A stretch of DNA of 7,333 bases from Treponema sp. (GTDB taxonomy: Bacteria; Spirochaetota; Spirochaetia; Treponematales; Breznakiellaceae), in assembly GCA_020216655.1 (NCBI GenBank), contig JAIWNU010000193.1:1-7333 (forward strand). Reading direction: 5' to 3'. Within the stretch, counting starts at the first letter, position 1. Every line of letters begins with the position of its first letter. The position numbers and the translations under genes are program-made. Under the pieces are notes generated by a model. The model saw only the letters and a program-made list of their open reading frames with translations. It had not been told where the DNA came from and did no database searches. Shown here piece by piece: positions 6,356 to 7,333 of this stretch.

Positions 6356-7333
6356 ACATCCCCGGAGTAGAGGATGGCCCAGTAATATGGGGTCTCCTTA
6401 GGGAAACCCAATTCTCAGCAACACCTAGCAGGAAAATACCTGTCAGGACTATTGCGTTGATTCCAGGACTAATCAGCAAAACAAGCAATAAGGTACGAAG
6501 CAAAAAACGCCCCGATCGCGAAATCATAGGATGGGAAAGATTAAAAAACACTATTCCCAATCCTTGTAAAAAATAAAGCAGGGCGAGACTTAAAGCCCCA
6601 TTCCACCCGGCAATTTCCAAAATTGGAATATTGAACACATAGCCTGCTAAAATAGCAAGTAAAAAACAAGAAAAAAACCAAATCATGTTAAAATCAACAT
6701 GAAAGTTAGAAAGAACCCAGCGATAGTTGCTGCCCTGTCTGCTTAAAAATGCAGAAAAGCCAAAAAGCATCAGGTGGCTTACAAAAAAGCCACCCCGTAA
6801 AGCAACTGATTTCAGAAGCTCTAATACGATATCAGCACTAATAGTTCCCTGCACTGTATCTTGAGACATTTCTGTCAGCATCGACGCTATAGCTTCGGCC
6901 TGCTTCTTAAATAGGCCTGCAACGCCCTCGTCATACATTGAAAGAAGCATGAGGGGAAGCAAAAACAGCGTACCAATTACGGATGCAAGCAATACCCGAT
7001 AGGTACCGCGAAAATTCGATGGAAAAACACGAAGAGCTACACCGGGTATCAACAGTATCGCAAAAATCAGAGCCAGAGCAGATACATACAAGGTATCAGC
7101 AGCAATAAGCTTCCATGCAGAAGGATCGGTGCGTAATGCACCGATCGATAGTCCCCCATTGATAAGTACCATCAACAGGATAGCTAAAAAAACTTCGCCT
7201 TTTCTCTCCCGCTGTCCTAAAAGCCCTAAGGGAAGAAGAAAAAGCGGAGTTAAAAGGCCGCTCCGTACAAGCAGCACCATTACGACCGCCGTAAAGGCTG
7301 GATACAGAAAGGGTACGATTCTTGTACGGAAAG
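6354..7333 (-). CDS. DUF2232 (YybS-like) multipass membrane protein, 5'-partial
   Basis: A very hydrophobic protein with about seven or eight membrane helices and no known activity. The frame stays open past the ATG at 7280 to the window edge, adding 17 plausible residues including IVPFLYPAF, so the start is probably outside. Residues counted from that ATG: hydrophobic segments near 1-22, 30-48, 58-83, 95-115, 155-180, 198-218, 225-247 and 259-287, with a soluble loop at about 116-150. The end fits DUF2232/YybS: YFLQGLGIVFFNLS (236-249) and a closing LLGVAENWVSLRR (284-296). Family assignment rests on this pattern plus context: in Bacillus, yybS lies upstream of rplI and dnaC, with gdpP between. 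Here rplI follows directly after 48 bases. It could be another polytopic family, but position and C-terminus agree. Role unknown; YybS-type proteins may act as small-molecule transporters, which is not shown here. Confidence 0.75.
   Translation of the reverse strand, partial: FRTRIVPFLYPAFTAVVMVLLVRSGLLTPLFLLPLGLLGQRERKGEVFLAILLMVLINGGLSIGALRTDPSAWKLIAADTLYVSALALIFAILLIPGVALRVFPSNFRGTYRVLLASVIGTLFLLPLMLLSMYDEGVAGLFKKQAEAIASMLTEMSQDTVQGTISADIVLELLKSVALRGGFFVSHLMLFGFSAFLSRQGSNYRWVLSNFHVDFNMIWFFSCFLLAILAGYVFNIPILEIAGWNGALSLALLYFLQGLGIVFFNLSHPMISRSGRFLLRTLLLVLLISPGINAIVLTGIFLLGVAENWVSLRRPHITGPSSTPGM

Noticed and set aside
5763..6401. Open frame of 212 codons on the + strand opposite rplI
   Set aside because: Lies antisense to a certain bL9 gene, shows no family features and has no ribosome binding site; it is a shadow of rplI.
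1..7333. Mobile elements, CRISPR arrays, tRNA or rRNA genes
   Set aside because: No transposase, repeat-spacer pattern or RNA gene signature was seen; genes cover nearly all of the window.

Overview
The window looks like chromosomal DNA from a spirochaete of the Treponema/'Spirochaeta' group. The inference rests on gene order and protein flavour: cdsA-dxr-rseP on one strand, and a DUF2232 membrane protein-rplI-dnaB run on the other, both matching my recollection of treponemal chromosomes. The species cannot be fixed from the sequence alone. Base composition is moderate and even. I see no mobile element, CRISPR array, tRNA or rRNA. Genes fill almost everything; the longest gap is about 90 bases.

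The left half (1-3939, + strand) is a tightly packed four-gene block. It holds the 3' part of cdsA (phosphatidate cytidylyltransferase, cut by the window edge), dxr (DXP reductoisomerase of the MEP isoprenoid pathway), rseP (site-2 intramembrane metalloprotease with two PDZ domains) and a CpXC-domain protein of unknown function. cdsA and dxr overlap by 1 base, dxr and rseP by 4 bases, and the CpXC gene follows rseP after 12 bases, so the block is very likely one transcript with translational coupling. The theme is envelope and membrane biogenesis: phospholipid precursor, isoprenoid precursor and membrane proteolysis.

The right half (3981-7333, - strand) reads towards the left half and converges with it at about 3940-3980, where a GC-rich inverted repeat lies. 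In transcription order it holds a DUF2232/YybS-like multipass membrane protein (start outside the window), rplI (ribosomal protein bL9 with an unusual C-terminal tail), dnaB (replicative helicase) and a small ComFB-family protein. A hairpin followed by a T-rich run lies between rplI and dnaB and looks like a terminator or attenuator. The DUF2232-rplI-dnaB order recalls the yybS-gdpP-rplI-dnaC cluster of Bacillus, but no gdpP is present here.

Most of the window is ordinary housekeeping sequence. The parts most worth a second look are the ComFB-family gene behind dnaB (a possible cyclic-dinucleotide receptor), the CpXC protein with a long unassigned C-terminal region, the bL9 tail, and the rplI-dnaB hairpin whose two imperfect pairs become G-U wobbles only in the - strand RNA.
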